From the NCBI GenBank assembly GCA_024220505.1, contig JAKZZE010000002.1:1364001-1428000 (forward strand): DNA of 64,000 bases. Reading direction: 5' to 3'. Position numbers and translations under genes: made by a program. The stretch's first letter is position 1. Each line of letters begins with the position of its first letter. The DNA comes from Rhizopus arrhizus. Lineage: Eukaryota > Mucoromycota > Mucoromycetes > Mucorales > Rhizopodaceae. Below are positions 30,044 to 43,770 of the stretch, in pieces. Under the pieces are notes generated by a model. The model was not told where the DNA came from. It made no database searches and saw only the letters and a program-made list of their open reading frames with translations.

Positions 30044-31012
30044 GATAATTGATTAAAGAAGGGAAAGGGGAGAAACGGGAAAAGAAGAGGGGGGAGGGGG
30101 GGTTTAAATTAACCAGAGGGATAAAAATGATATTTTCCGATTGGGTAAAACATAAATATTTTACGCATTAATCTCATGACGTATTTTATTAAATTTTGTA
30201 ATGTCAACTTGCAGGCTGTTGATCAAGGAGTCGGCACTTTTAAATCCTTTTCATTTGAAGAGTTGTGACATTGAGACAATTATAGGTCGAAATGCTTGTT
30301 TTTCATATAAAAGTATATTTTTGAATTTTGATTCTTTCATAATGCAATATGAACACTTTTCATTGTGAAAATTTCGAGTCTGCTGTTGGACCTTTAAAAT
30401 TGAGCTCAATATCAGTGTTTGAGATGGCAATATTATGACGTTCAATAACATGTATTTGACAAATATTTGTATTTCCTTCTGTGTTTAATCTTCAAGTATT
30501 CCAAGAGAAATATATGCTTTGCAAAGTGAATGTCGTCGTTTTTGTAAATAACAAAATCAGTATGATCAAAGCCTTTTAGAGGCATTTACTAGAAACATCC
30601 GATGAGTAAGGCTAATAAATAATAGGAGCATTGAATAAAACCATAGACAACACCTCAAGATCAGTATGCAAAAGCAATTTACCAACCACTCAAGTGATAG
30701 AGGACTACTTGGTCTGTGCTGGCTTTCTCACACAATACCGTTAGAAACATTGTTGATACCAAACACATTCCTAGTCACGTATCCATAAAAACAAATGTTT
30801 ATGGGAATATTCATGTAGGCCTTACAAAGACTCAGCAATAACAATAAAAACAGTAAAAGAGAGTAGAGTTCAAAATCATAGCATCTTCACATAAAACTGT
30901 AGGACAAAAAGGCACAGATGTTCAGTATGGATGCTATAAACTAACTTATTTATTTTTTTATGATCGTAAAGTCCAATTGTGCATAATGAAAGAATAGAAG
31001 TACTTCATATGT
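30044..31012. other. Intergenic region
   Basis: About 1 kb between the 5' end of the phosphatase gene and the 3' end of the SSD1-like gene. A G-rich block (30058-30102) sits just upstream of the phosphatase ATG. Otherwise A/T-rich without supported features. Confidence 0.5.
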
Positions 31013-34000
31013 CTACTCTTTTTCTGCAAATGGGTTTAATGGATAAACATTAATGTAAGGCGGCGATACTTCCATGTTTACTTGAAGACGAACATCAATG
31101 ACTGAGAACATTTGTATACATTGCGTACACTCAGATGTATCGATCATTACAGGTGGTATCAGCTCTGCTGAACTCTTAATTTCTTTTCTTTCTTTTGAAA
31201 GTTTTAAATGTTCGATTCCTTCTGATAGGAGTTTTTCCATGTCATCATCGTATTCATCTTCTTCATCCGCATCACTGTCATCACTATACCCACCATCTCT
31301 TACTCTTATTTCAGCATATATCTTTTCTTCATTGTGCATTGTAACAGGAATGTCTTTCTTCCAAAATATCGTTAGTTGTAAAGTATTCTTGTCGAAGGCA
31401 AACTTTTTAACTGGTAAACCATGCATATATATTCTGCTTTCGATCCCGTATTCTGGAATATATATTTCAAACAAACTCTTTCCAGTCATAATAACAACAG
31501 CCTTTTTATAGATAGGGCCATGTTGCTGTTCATATTTATGAAGATATGTAGCTAAATATAGCTTTGTATCGGCGTCCTGGGCTAGTTTTGCTCCCAATTT
31601 TTTCTGATTGCATGCGTAAGCAGTCTTTTGGACAGTTCTTCGAGTATATCCACAAGCTATTTTTAAAGAAACAATCAGCAAGATAAAGTAGGCCCTTCTT
31701 TCGACTTACGCTTCTTGTCTAATGCTGCTTGAAGCATTCTGTGTACCATCACATCCGCGTATCTTCGAATTGGTGAAGTAAAATGTGTATACACAGGTTC
31801 ATTCAAAGCATAATGAAGATGCTTCTCGGCATCAAATGCACCTGCGCAAAAGTATTTTGCTCTCTGCATAGCACGTATGCACAGAATAAGTAAAACGGAC
31901 TTGACATCTGGGTTGTCTACATTGTTAAAGGATTTTTGAAGTGTCCCTGCAGTACTGCCATCAAAATCAAGTCCTAAAACATCAGTAAGCCTAAGAAATG
32001 CATCCTATCAACAAAGTCAGAGAGAAAAGAAAGCAAAGTAGCATGCTCAAAGGCTATTTTTTACCAGACGCCGTTCAATTGGATTTTCATGTCGACGTAA
32101 TAAAGCTTCAGAAGGAAAAGCTTCTTTGATTTTTTGGGCGACCGATATATTGGCGCAGAGCATGAATTCTTCAATCAATCTGTTGGCTTCTTTAGACTCT
32201 GCTTTATCAAATGAAATAGGATCTCCATTAGAATCGAGTTCAAATGTAAGTTTTACAGAGTGCAGAGATAAAGAACCGCCATCTTTTCTCCTTTGGCGCA
32301 TATGCACAGATATATCGTATAGCATGTGTATATCCTCTAAAAGGTCTTCAGCATTATGATTTCCATATATTATAATATTTTCTGGAAGATTCTTTCCTTC
32401 AATTACTTCTTGCGCATGCTCATAAGCCAGTTTGGCGCAGGATCTAGTAATGAAAATGTACATATTGGTATATAAATTGTAAAAAGGAAGAGAAAGTATT
32501 TACTTTATAATAGTTCTACCGAACCATGTCTTCATTATCTTTCCAAACTTATCCATTATCCACAGTACGGAGAATGCTAGTCTATGTAAAATAAAGAATC
32601 GAGCTTAATTTTATAATAGTAAGATTCAAGATTCGTTTTTACCTATCTACACCAGGGTTTAAGCTGCAAAGCTGTTCACATAGTACACTAGGAAGCATGG
32701 GGATGACTCTATCAGCTAAATACGTGCTTGTTCCACGATTCATTGCTTCAGTGTCCAATGGGGATTCTTTTTTCAAAAAGTACGTTACATCCGCAATGTG
32801 CACACCAACTTCAAAATAACCATCTCTTAAAGGTCTGATATGCAAAGCATCGTCAAGGTCTTTTGCAGTAATAGGGTCAATGCTAAAAATACGTTCACGT
32901 CTTAAATCAAGTCTATTTCTGTATTCAACCGCAGGTATACTCCAAGGCAGCTCTGGTAAGCATTGTAAAGCAACCGGACTAAATTCCGTATCAATGATAC
33001 TATTATCTGCTATGACTGCTTCTTTCTCTGCAGACAAATAGCCCACTGGTCCAAGTTCTTTGACAATTCTACCTGCTGGATTGCTATCCGTGATTAACCA
33101 ACGATACACCTCAGCCTTATAATGAGATTAGCTAAATAATTCGCTTACATTATGTCATATTTATCTTACAGAAAATAAATGAGTTTTATAATATTCTTCA
33201 TTTTCAACAATATCATTTGGTATTTTGTGACCAAAAAGAGCAATCAGCGGCATCCTTTTATCCGTTGGTTTAAACCAAACAAGTCGAGGTATTTCTTTCT
33301 GTTTGTGGTTATCCCCATCTATTTCGGCTGGAGGAGCTTCATTACTTTCCTTAGATTTAGGAAGTATTATTGTTCTGATAAAAAAAGAAAAAGAAATATA
33401 AACATTAGTTTAAATTTAATATTTAGTACTCTCAACTTACCCTGAATAAGTTGTATGTTTAGGTCTTTCAATTATAGCGACAACTTCACCACAATATTTT
33501 GGCTTCTGATCCTCCATATCATCTTCTTCATCACTATAAGTGTCTTCTGGACCCTCTAAATCTTGCACAACGTCGACTACGGATTTATTATGCAGCTTAC
33601 GTTTCTCAGCCATGTCAGCGTCGCGTTCTTTTTTTTGTGTCCAAACGGTCTCCACATCTAATAACTTAACAGCAACAAGATCGCCTTGAAGAGAACGGTT
33701 TCTATCTTTGTGGCCACCAATATAAATGTCTGAGTCGAGTTCGTCACATTTTACATATGCGTCCTGTCTGTTTTTTGACATCTTCATTTCGCCTTGGTAT
33801 AACGAACCATCCAATAAGCCTGCTTCTACCTCTTTCGGACTAATATATGCGCTAAAAAGTGCTCTCTTATCCGATTTGAGCCTGTCGTCAGGGTGTAAAT
33901 ACTCATGATTTCTTGTTGATTGTGAAAGAGGTAGTGAATTATCTAAAAAAGTAATTATTAGGCAAAATCTAAGCTTTGAATATATAGCATTTTACAAGAA

Positions 34001-34470
34001 TTGGCGTTGGATCTATATTCTTCTTTTGCAAGTGAACGTTTATTTTGATTTGTTGACCTTAGGCCTTCTCTAAGTCTTTCTGGTATAGGTCTTTTATCCC
34101 AGTCATTTTCCCATTGCGTATTGGATGAAGTTTTTGAAATTTCAGCATTTTGCTTAGAAAAATTAATCCAGTCGTTAGGAATGCTTGTCTGCGGATCGTT
34201 ATTGTTCTTTTCTCGCTGCTCTGTAGAAGACTTTATATCATTTGTAAAATACCGTGGAGATTTTTGTCTTTCATACTTTTGATTTTGCATTGTATTGGAC
34301 TGGTGCTGTGAATCCCAGCTGTACTGAATATTTTTTGTTGAATAGTTTGTGTTAGTTGAATAATTGTTTCTTGAGCTAGATCGCCAATATGAGGAAGGTT
34401 GTACTCCAAAGTTATCTGCTGAAGTGGTTTTTTTTTTCCTCCAATTATCAGAGCTGTCGGCAGTTGACAT
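31013..34470 (-). CDS. SSD1: SSD1/DIS3L2-like RNase II-family protein
   Basis: Exons 34470-33996, 33942-33441, 33374-33170, 33115-32643, 32581-32504, 32443-32065, 32004-31710, 31656-31013 give 1016 residues. Yeast Ssd1 is an RNA-binding regulator of wall and growth mRNAs. Residues 1-160 are Ser/Asn/Gln-rich and disordered. Cold-shock-type OB folds follow (GEMKMSKNRQDAYVKCDELD, SDIYIGGHKDRNRSLQGDLV, VWFKPTDKRMPLIAL). The RNB domain has SIDPITAKDLDDALHI, GVHIADVTYFLKKESPLD, RVIPMLPSVLCEQLCSLNPG and HFTSPIRRYADVMVHRML. An S1-like tail holds an acidic insert (DDSDADEEDEYDDD). The four aspartates of the RNase II site (D-x5-D-x-D-D) are all present, unlike the inactive yeast protein. I see no H-x-R-x-x-S Cbk1 site in the N-terminal region. 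Confidence 0.93.
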
Positions 34471-34749
34471 ATTTATGTATAGTAAAAAAAAATAAAAATA
34501 AAAATAAAGGAACAAAACTGCTTATTTTTGAAATTTAAAATTTGGCGTGACACTAATCTATCATCAATGCATCTTGTCTAAATAAAATTTTAATTTTAGG
34601 AATTTAGAACACGTTGAATGTACCAAGTGTAAGAGCACTTAGGTTTTTGGTTTCATTTTTTATTTCATCTGTCTTTACTTGTAACTTTGTATATATCTAA
34701 GATATGTAGTTTTAATTTCAAGCAGAAAATTGATATTTGAAGTTTGTTA

Positions 34750-34784
<35 letters not shown>

Positions 34785-35334
34785 GCTTTGATTAACAGCT
34801 GCCCTTACGTGTTAATGAATTGCTCGAATTATTGTTATGGTTTTCAGTTGCGGTATTGATCAGATTAATTTAGCGTTCATTACTACCAAATTTATAATCC
34901 TACAGTCCAGTTTCACATATCATTTTATAGTGTTAATTAGGGAAAGCTTTTTATTTTGCTCAAATTCATCAAGGAGGCACATTAAACTGTTTAAAAGGTA
35001 ATTGAAAGATGGTTACATTCATTATTTCATACCAAGGACTCTCTGATTTGGTTTTTGCTAACCATAAAGATTGCAGTTAGTCTAATATTTGTGTGGCTAA
35101 ACCTTTCTGTACATGTAGAAAAGATCATTATGTGCTGCTGTGTCCTATTTTGAGCAAGTAGCTCATTAACTTTTTAATTTTTTAGGACACATCGAGAAAC
35201 ACATAGTAAGCAAATAAAAGTTTCGTTTCTTATAATTATGAAAAAAGAAATCGAAAAAAAAAGCATGTTTTCGTTGTAATTATTTATCTTAATTTTATTT
35301 GCTATGTATGAAAAGCAGTACATGTACAATATTT
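34471..35334. other. Intergenic region between TAF2 3' end and SSD1 5' end
   Basis: About 0.86 kb; the SSD1-like promoter and the TAF2 terminator must lie here. It includes a T27 run at 34754-34780. No other feature is supported. Confidence 0.5.
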
Positions 35335-38300
35335 CTACATGAATGCGTTTGAAGTTTTTACAATTTTTGTGGGAGGTTCTGGTTCTTCACTAGATGAAGA
35401 AGGCCGTTTGACAGCGGATGGAGACCCTGAACTTGAAGTACCATTATTGTTGATACGGGCACGCAAATCCTTATTAATTTTGTGATAATACTTCTCCAAT
35501 TGTTTTCCTTGTTCATAGCCAAATGTGCCTACAGCATTATAGGTGAAGCAATTTTTGAATACTAAACGAATATCTTGATCAATAGCTTTCAAGCTTGTGT
35601 ATTTTCCACTCTCAAGTCTCTCCCAAATTGTTCGCAAATCCATAGGCTTTTTGATAATTTGAGCATAATCAGGTAACGCTGAAAGATCCACAGGCTCATT
35701 AAACAAAGCAGCACACTCACGATATGTTAGATTATTAATCACCTTCTGAGCAATACGCTTCTCTTCTCCTTTCAGACAATCAGGATCAGCAAACTCAGCT
35801 GACCAAATCTGGTTAAAGAATGTTTCCAAAGCTTGACATTGCTTCACAACCCACGATCCATGATGATTGAAACTATAACAATTCCAAAATATCTGTCGAA
35901 TATCTCGCTCAAGCTCCCATATGGTTTTAAACTTGTCTTGATCAAAGTTCCTTTGAATGACAGACAGGTCCATAGGTCTTTTTATAACATCATAATAGTG
36001 AGGAACACCTTCAGCAATAGCATCAACTGGTTTATGGAATGCTGCTGAGGCTTGATGTGCCCACAATTTCTTGATAATGCGTTCACACTTCTTCTTGTTA
36101 TTAGAGTCCATAATCGGTTTGAAAGGAATCTTGGGCTTTGGTGGCGCAGATGATGGTAAGGCATCTTGACTAGAAGAGGGCGGTGGGTTTAATGTCTTGG
36201 TTGGTTTACTTGGTGACTCAATCTCATTTGAGTCTGGTGTTACATTTGCAGGCGATTCAACTTTACTGGTAGAAGGACGCCTATAATTACCAAAGTAACG
36301 TTGCCAGTCTTTGTTGTAATCTTCTTCCAGCATCTTTGCTTCGTTGTATACGTATGTATTAGGAGGATTGAAGGTATAGCAGTTTCTAAACACTAGTCTT
36401 ATATCCTCATTCATCTCCAGGGGATTTGCGTATTCGTTGTTTCTTAATTTTGTTTCAACTGTCCCTAGATCCATTGGCTCCTTAATAATTGTAAAGTAAT
36501 GAGGAACGCCTTGTTTAACAGGATCCACAGGGCGTAAGAATTCAAACGCATGCGGATTAGACATTGCTCTAAGAATGATGGTTTCCATTTTTTCATAATC
36601 CGTCATTCGTTTTACTTTCTTTTCAGGTAAAGAAGAGACGGGAGATACCGCAGGTTTAGCAATATCTTGCGACTGTCCAACTGAAGTTGGTGATTTCTTT
36701 GGACTATCAGCTATTGTTATATTTTGAGTTTCACGAGGTGGTGATGGATTGACAAAAGTGCTAAGCTGCTTAGGTTTAGACGGCTGTTTCAACTTTATGA
36801 TCTTGGGTGCGTCATGAACAATGGTTTGTGGTATAACAGCAGCAGGACTTTCTACAATGGTTATATTTTGTGGCTCTTCTTGTTCTTTACCGCGCAAATT
36901 GGCTATTTCTTTTTCGAACACGGCTTCAAGAGCTTGGCCCTCATTATATACATATGTTCCAGGTCCATTGTAGGTATAACAATTATTTAACATTAAGCGA
37001 ATATCGTCTTCAAATTGCCGGAAAGTGGTATATTCTTTGTTTTCAACTTTGCGTTTAATAAGACTTAAATCCATTGGGTTCCTAAAAAAAAGTATAAGTA
37101 AAGTTTGCAAAAATGATATGCTGCATCCGTTACTTTATAATTTTATAGTAATTTGGTGCTCCATCTAACACCTCATCTACAGGTTGAACAAATGGTAAAG
37201 CACATCCATGCTTATTTATCTTATTTAACACCCGTCTACACTTCTTTAGTTCTTCTGCTGTCACACTGTCAACTACTTTTTATGTTTGGACTTTTGAGCA
37301 GGTACATGCGTAGAAGTAGTTGTAGGTGATGAAGCACGTTCTGCTGGCTGTGATTTTTGCTTCTCATGTTTTCGCTGGCTTGAAATGGGAAGAGTTATAA
37401 TGTTTGGCGTAGATGTAGTAGGAGTTGTGCTAGATGCAGCTGGTTTGACATCCTCACGAATAGTAGCATTTCGTTCTGGTTGATCAATGGACATTGGTGA
37501 AGCAGTGGAAGCATTAACTTCTGATTTTGCGGAAGATACGCGATGTACATCATGCGAGGGAGCTTCTGCTTTGATATGTATAGTTGGTTTTTTGACATGT
37601 TTTTCAGTTTTTTCTTCTGAACGTGGCTTTGGTTTACTGAAGCGTATAATAGGCGGCTGATGTTGTTGATGAGTTGGTGTTGAAGGTTCCGATGTGTCTT
37701 CGCTCATGTCTTGAGGCTGCATTGTTGGAACACGGATAGTTACTTTTAGACCAACATCAATAGGCTTGAAAACATATTCACAGAATTGAAGCAAATATTT
37801 ACGGACACAATGGTCTAATTTGGCATTTTCTGCTGAGCTACTTGCAAAATTAATAATTAGTTGTTGATCTATGGTGCTTGATTGTTTAACTCACTTCAGC
37901 AATTCCCATAAAGTCTGTTGCAATCCTGTATCGCTTTCAAATCGCTTTCGTATATTCTCAATACTTGCCTGGAATTCTTGTTGTGGTGTTTTTTGTAGTA
38001 GGGATCGATCATCATCAACTACTACTTTTCCTTCCTCTTCTGCAAACTCTTCAGCATATATATTCATCGCACTCGTATCAGAAGTCTCTTTCAGGGCCAA
38101 GCCTAACCATGCCAGCATGGAACGTGCTACATAATGAGACACATAAACAGAGGGATCTCCTTTGATGATGTTAAGTAAATATTGATTCAAAGTTGGATGT
38201 GACAATCCACATAAAATGTAAAGACTATCAAACGCTGCTAAGCGCACCTCTAAGTAGTTGCCATAGCGAGTGTACTGTATAAATAAAGATAAATCCACTG

Positions 38301-38356
38301 GCATTAAGTTTTTTAGCATCAGTTTAGTCATTGTCTATACAAAAAAGGATTGGATA

Positions 38357-38401
<45 letters not shown>

Positions 38402-41400
38402 CCAAAATACCTTTAAACAGGTTACTGTAATGATATTGTGGTAACTAGGAATAACATAATCAAGTGTTCTGAAGCGTTCAATTTCTGCCTTTGCTGCAGC
38501 ATTGACTTGTTCGCCTTCAGGATCATCCACTTGAAAACCTTCATCCGCAGTAGGTATCAGAGCATCACCTAAGGCTGAGATAAGTGTTGCTACGTAGTAG
38601 CAATCGGAAAACTCGTTTCCAATATTATCATTGTATCGTAAAAGATCCAACAAAAATTGACGGATTTTAACTGGTGTTAATCCACGTTCATCACGAATTT
38701 GAGCAAAAGCAACAACTGAAGCCTTTTGAAGAAAGTACTCTGATAAATCTGAGAAGTTATTGGGTTTGGGTATGGAGCGTATAAGCGGTAATTCATCGGT
38801 CTTCCCGTCATTACCGGAAGATTGATTACTGATAGGAAGGCAAAAGCGTTGATGGAACATTTTGCTGAGTTGATGCAAACCGACCCAATTTAAACTAGGT
38901 ATACCACAGCTAGCTAATCCATAAGCGGCTTCCATACGAATCTTGTAAAAACATTTGGGATCCATAATAGCACGCAGCAAACTTGTAGATGTAGCATAAG
39001 ATGGCATGTATTTAAGAGCATCAATAGCCTCATGCTGGGCTACCACGTCTCGATCTTTTGTTAGCTGAGCTGCCCACATATAATCTGGTTGCTTAAACTC
39101 AACCACACAAACCCACTCAAATTCCGCATCTAAACGAATCCAATCAAACATGGCACTTGCTGCACCACTTGTATCTTCTTCGTCTTGACCCCACTCCACT
39201 ATTCTCCACTCTTTCTTTCGATTTGGGTCCTCAAAGATAGGCATTCCAAGGCCCAAGCTAGGAATAATGCCAAGTACAGTCGTTTGATCACCACCTTCTT
39301 CGTTTTCTTGTTCTTCTTCTGCCACAGCAGCAGCAGCAGCAGCTTGCTTAGCTTGAAAACGTTTTGTGTTTCTACGAATACGTTTGTACTTCGTATTGAA
39401 CTGAACTTCAAACTTTTGCTTGTCTGAGTGAATGTCGAGAATATGTTCATAAGGTGTGCCATCAGCTTCATGGATTCGAACAGTCAAATTACCAGTAAAA
39501 AGAGGCGCCATAAGCTCTTGGTATTCAACACCATACGACATATTATCAGGACCAATGACTAATGCGTTTGTGTTTTCTTGTCGCATGAAAATTTCAACTA
39601 CCATCTTCTTTCGATTAAAATGGAAAGAAAATGAAAATTTTGGGCATCCACTTCTATAGACCCACTGCTCTGCAAACATTTTAGTATCAAACCCACTCAC
39701 TTTTCGACACAGTCTCAAAAAGTAATGTGTACTGATCGCATTTTGTGCCAGTTCTCCACTCATCGCCGATACAAGAATTTTAGGTAATACTCTGGATAAA
39801 CCCAACGTTCCTCCTCCTTTACACATTCTTTTATCAAGCATATAAACGACAAGAGGTGCTTTTAATTCGATAAAATCGAGGTCTTCAGGATCAATAGGAT
39901 AAGGCAATGCAGTATTATAAACCGGTGGTCTATTAATATCCAATAAGCAACAAAGTTCCATATCCTAATACAGATGTATGTTAGTTTATATAAAAAAAGT
40001 AATTAATAGTGTTACCTTCTTCAGTCTTAATCTGTATTCATTGTTTCCCAGATGCCTCTTAATGAAGAGTGAGCCCATATAGTTTGCTAACCCTCGCACT
40101 AACCATGTATCTGGCCATGATTTTTGAACAATATAAATACCAAACCATTGTCTTGCCAATTCCTGACTTAATTCGCGTCTAGTTTGATAAATTTGATCAA
40201 TAATATCAGCAGAATGTAGCAATCGAGAGCTACAAATGGCTAAAGATGCACTTGAAGCAATATTTGACCATGCATCTTCAACAAACACTAGTTTATAGTC
40301 TGAGAATGGATACGAGCCATACTCTTGAGTATAAAAGTGCATAGCCTTTGGATAAAAGTTGTTAGAAGTCAATAAAAACACATTAACCTGTGTGTCCTTA
40401 CATGCATTAAGAAGCTACACGTGACATTCAGCTCTTCTTCGAATCCCGGTAATCCAAAAGCATATATATTGCACATCATATTGATTTCGGCCATTAAGCT
40501 CTGCTGTTGGTTTTCATCTAAATCGGCAGCAGTGAGAACTTCTTCTTGCAGTTGCTGAGGTGATAGCTTTATCATTTCAAATGGTCCAACAGCAAAACCA
40601 ATAAATGGTGCAGGCGTAGGAACTGAAAGGCTGTATCGAACAATCTTTTTGGTGGAATCTGTTGGATGCAATACCTGTTCAATTACATCTCCACTACAAA
40701 CTACCATCATTCCATTCTCTTCGTCAAATGAACCTTCCCCATCATATTCTGGTATTGATATTCCATTTTCTTTTCTTGGCACAATAAATTCCATATCCCA
40801 TGTGCATCTTTCGGACATTCGATCAACACACGGTAACCATGAGCGTGTTGATCCTGGTAATGGTTGATTGACTGTATACATATGATTGGATCGCTATATT
40901 CTCGTATTAAAAATATTACATTAGATTACCAAAATTTGTACTTACATAAGGTGCAATTTCGTCGTTCTGTTGTACAAAAACAATACCATTTCGAGGATTT
41001 TCAAGCGTGTACTCAATTCGAATAATAAGTGAAGCAAAAACTGGTTCTATTTTAGGTGGTTTATCTACAATTTCATCTTTTTGTTGCTGCGATTTCAGCT
41101 GTTGTTGAGGTATCTGGCTCGTATCTACTCTTGTTCCAATCTGACAAAACAAAATGAATTCATATGCGTACACATAAAATCATGATAGTTTTTTTTTTAC
41201 CTGTTTAATATAATCGGTGGGTAACTGAATTAATAGCTCTCCTTCGTCTGCTTCTCTTAAAGCGTTTAAATACTTGCTTTTATACACTTGGTGATGAGCA
41301 ATTGTTGTATTTGTTCCCAAATTAAGATCATCAACTGCATCGGAATGTGTAAACTCAACGGCTGTATCGTCCACAAAGATTTTTTGAATTTCTAAAAGAA

Positions 41401-41742
41401 AGTTTCAGTTGGTAAGCTTTTTTTTCCAATTATATTGCTCCTCGCTTACTGCATTGACGACAATTAAGTCTTATATTTGCTAATTTATTGACAAGTGGTT
41501 GTATTGTTAGTTCCGCAAGACCCTATATTTAGTTGAATTCATTATTTAGAAATAGCATGCAAAAATAATAGAATTATTTTTCTTACTTTGATAAATTTAT
41601 GACTGGGATCTACTTCAACGACAAACCGTTCATGGCTTGTATAAGATTCAAAAGAAAATTAGCGTCCTTCGAATTAAGCATAAAAACCAGTTTATTGAAA
41701 TACTTATAATGTAAACGCCTTTTTCAAAGCATCTCGTTGCAT
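35335..41742 (-). CDS. TAF2: TFIID subunit TAF2 with four C-terminal bromodomains
   Basis: Exons read: 41742-41717, 41635-41587, 41522-41450, 41391-41201, 41140-40946, 40893-40402, 40345-40016, 39964-38411, 38334-37895, 37840-~37306, ~37240-37134, 37081-35335; about 1910 residues. TAF2 is the M1-aminopeptidase-like TFIID subunit that contacts initiator DNA. The TAF2 part shows LANIRLNCRQC, RSWLPCVDRMSERCTWDMEF, YGSYPFSDYKLVFVEDAW and WVYRSGCPKFSFSFHFNRKK. At the zinc site HEXXH reads QELARQWFG, so peptidase activity is lost. A Ser/Pro/Lys linker leads into four tandem bromodomains: LPFVQPVD...NCYTYN, FEFLRPVD...NCYTFN, AAFHKPVD...NCYSFN and ALFNEPVD...NCFTYN, each keeping the acetyl-lysine-binding Asn. 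Joining linker to bromodomain 1 needs an intron around 37240-37340; the donor and acceptor there are uncertain, as is the 26-nt first exon. Confidence 0.88.
38360..38401. repeat. T42 homopolymer in a TAF2 intron (A42 in the transcript)
   Basis: 42 consecutive T on the plus strand within the intron between exons at 38411 and 38334. It is the longest homopolymer in the window. Confidence 0.9.
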
Positions 41743-42278
41743 TACTTGGGCGAGTCTTTTTGTTTAAAATGTACTGAAAAATAAACGTGTAGATAAAAAG
41801 TTATTTGAAAGAAAAAAAAAAAAAAGCTGCGGAGTTTTATTGGCTGCGTCATCATAATTCAAACTTTTGGTCAATAGAAGAAACTTTTCTTTTTATGCTT
41901 CTAGTAATTATTGAACTATAGTAATTGTTGTTAGGAATGTATAAAGCAGAAAGCTGATAGCAATTCCAGTTTAGCCACTTTGCATCCAAATTTGAAAAAA
42001 CAAACAATATATTTATTGAATAGCCAAAAGCGCGTTTTTGCAAGTTCAGAAACAACACTCATTTATCAGAAAAATGCGACCAATCAAATGTGCTTATTCG
42101 CGTCAAATGTTTTTTCAACAAGTCAAAAAAATTTTTTCTCAGTATTTTTCACATTAACTCACATTAGAAATTTCTTTCATTTCATCTTGTTTGAGAGAAA
42201 ATTCAATTCTTCTTACATCAGTCTTTTTATAAATACCTGCTACCAAGAAAAGACTAACGGACTTTATTGTTTTGAAAA
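41743..42278. promoter_or_regulatory. Divergent intergenic region, TAF2 / UBE2E
   Basis: 536 bp between two outward-facing starts. A-run at 41811-41824. No distinct TATA box was chosen. It must hold both promoters. Confidence 0.4.
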
Positions 42279-43185
<907 letters not shown>

Positions 43186-43770
43186 GATACACAAGCCGTC
43201 CTTTTTTATTTTATTTTTTTTCTCTTAAACCACTTTGTTATTCATATTCAACTATACATGCACATACAAATGAAATTTATTTTTCTTTTAAAAAATAAAT
43301 AAATTCTGCAATACTCATTTTTCCTCTTCCACTCCTTCTTCAAGTTTTACTTATTATTCCCATTTTTAGAATTCAATAGGCGGGGTTTCGTCTATCAGCA
43401 GTAATCAGCTTATATCGTTGCAATCAATCACTCAAATCTATTATCAGCCAAGTTGATCTTTAACCCCTAATATACTATTAACAATATGACATGATATATT
43501 TTGTAAATAATATAAGTAATTATATATTCCTTGTATTATAGAGAGAATATAGTTTTTATATTGTTTGCAGGGGTGGTGTGTCATCAATATTAATGCAATT
43601 CTTTTTTACGCGTAAAAAAAAAGAAAAAAAAAAAGGAAATGGATCTAAAACTGATCTTTTGTTTTAAACTTATTGCGGTGATAAAATCGAAAGTTATATA
43701 AAGCCTTTATCTATCTTTTTCTTACTTTTCTTTTCCTTTTGTAAATTAAATTACATTAAATTTTATAAAA
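43186..43770. other. Intergenic region upstream of FBA1
   Basis: 585 bp holding the UBE2E terminator and FBA1 promoter. A-rich block at 43616-43636. A TATA-like box is listed separately. Nothing else is supported. Confidence 0.5.
43695..43702 (+). promoter_or_regulatory. TATA-like box of FBA1
   Basis: TATATAAA lies 69-76 bp upstream of the aldolase ATG, in a T/C-rich context. Highly expressed glycolytic genes commonly have TATA promoters; the assignment rests on position. Confidence 0.5.

Noticed and set aside
35335..37272. Bromodomain region as an independent gene downstream of TAF2
   Set aside because: No room for a promoter or start codon: the first bromodomain frame opens about 11 bases after the apparent TAF2 stop, and an intron can join them.
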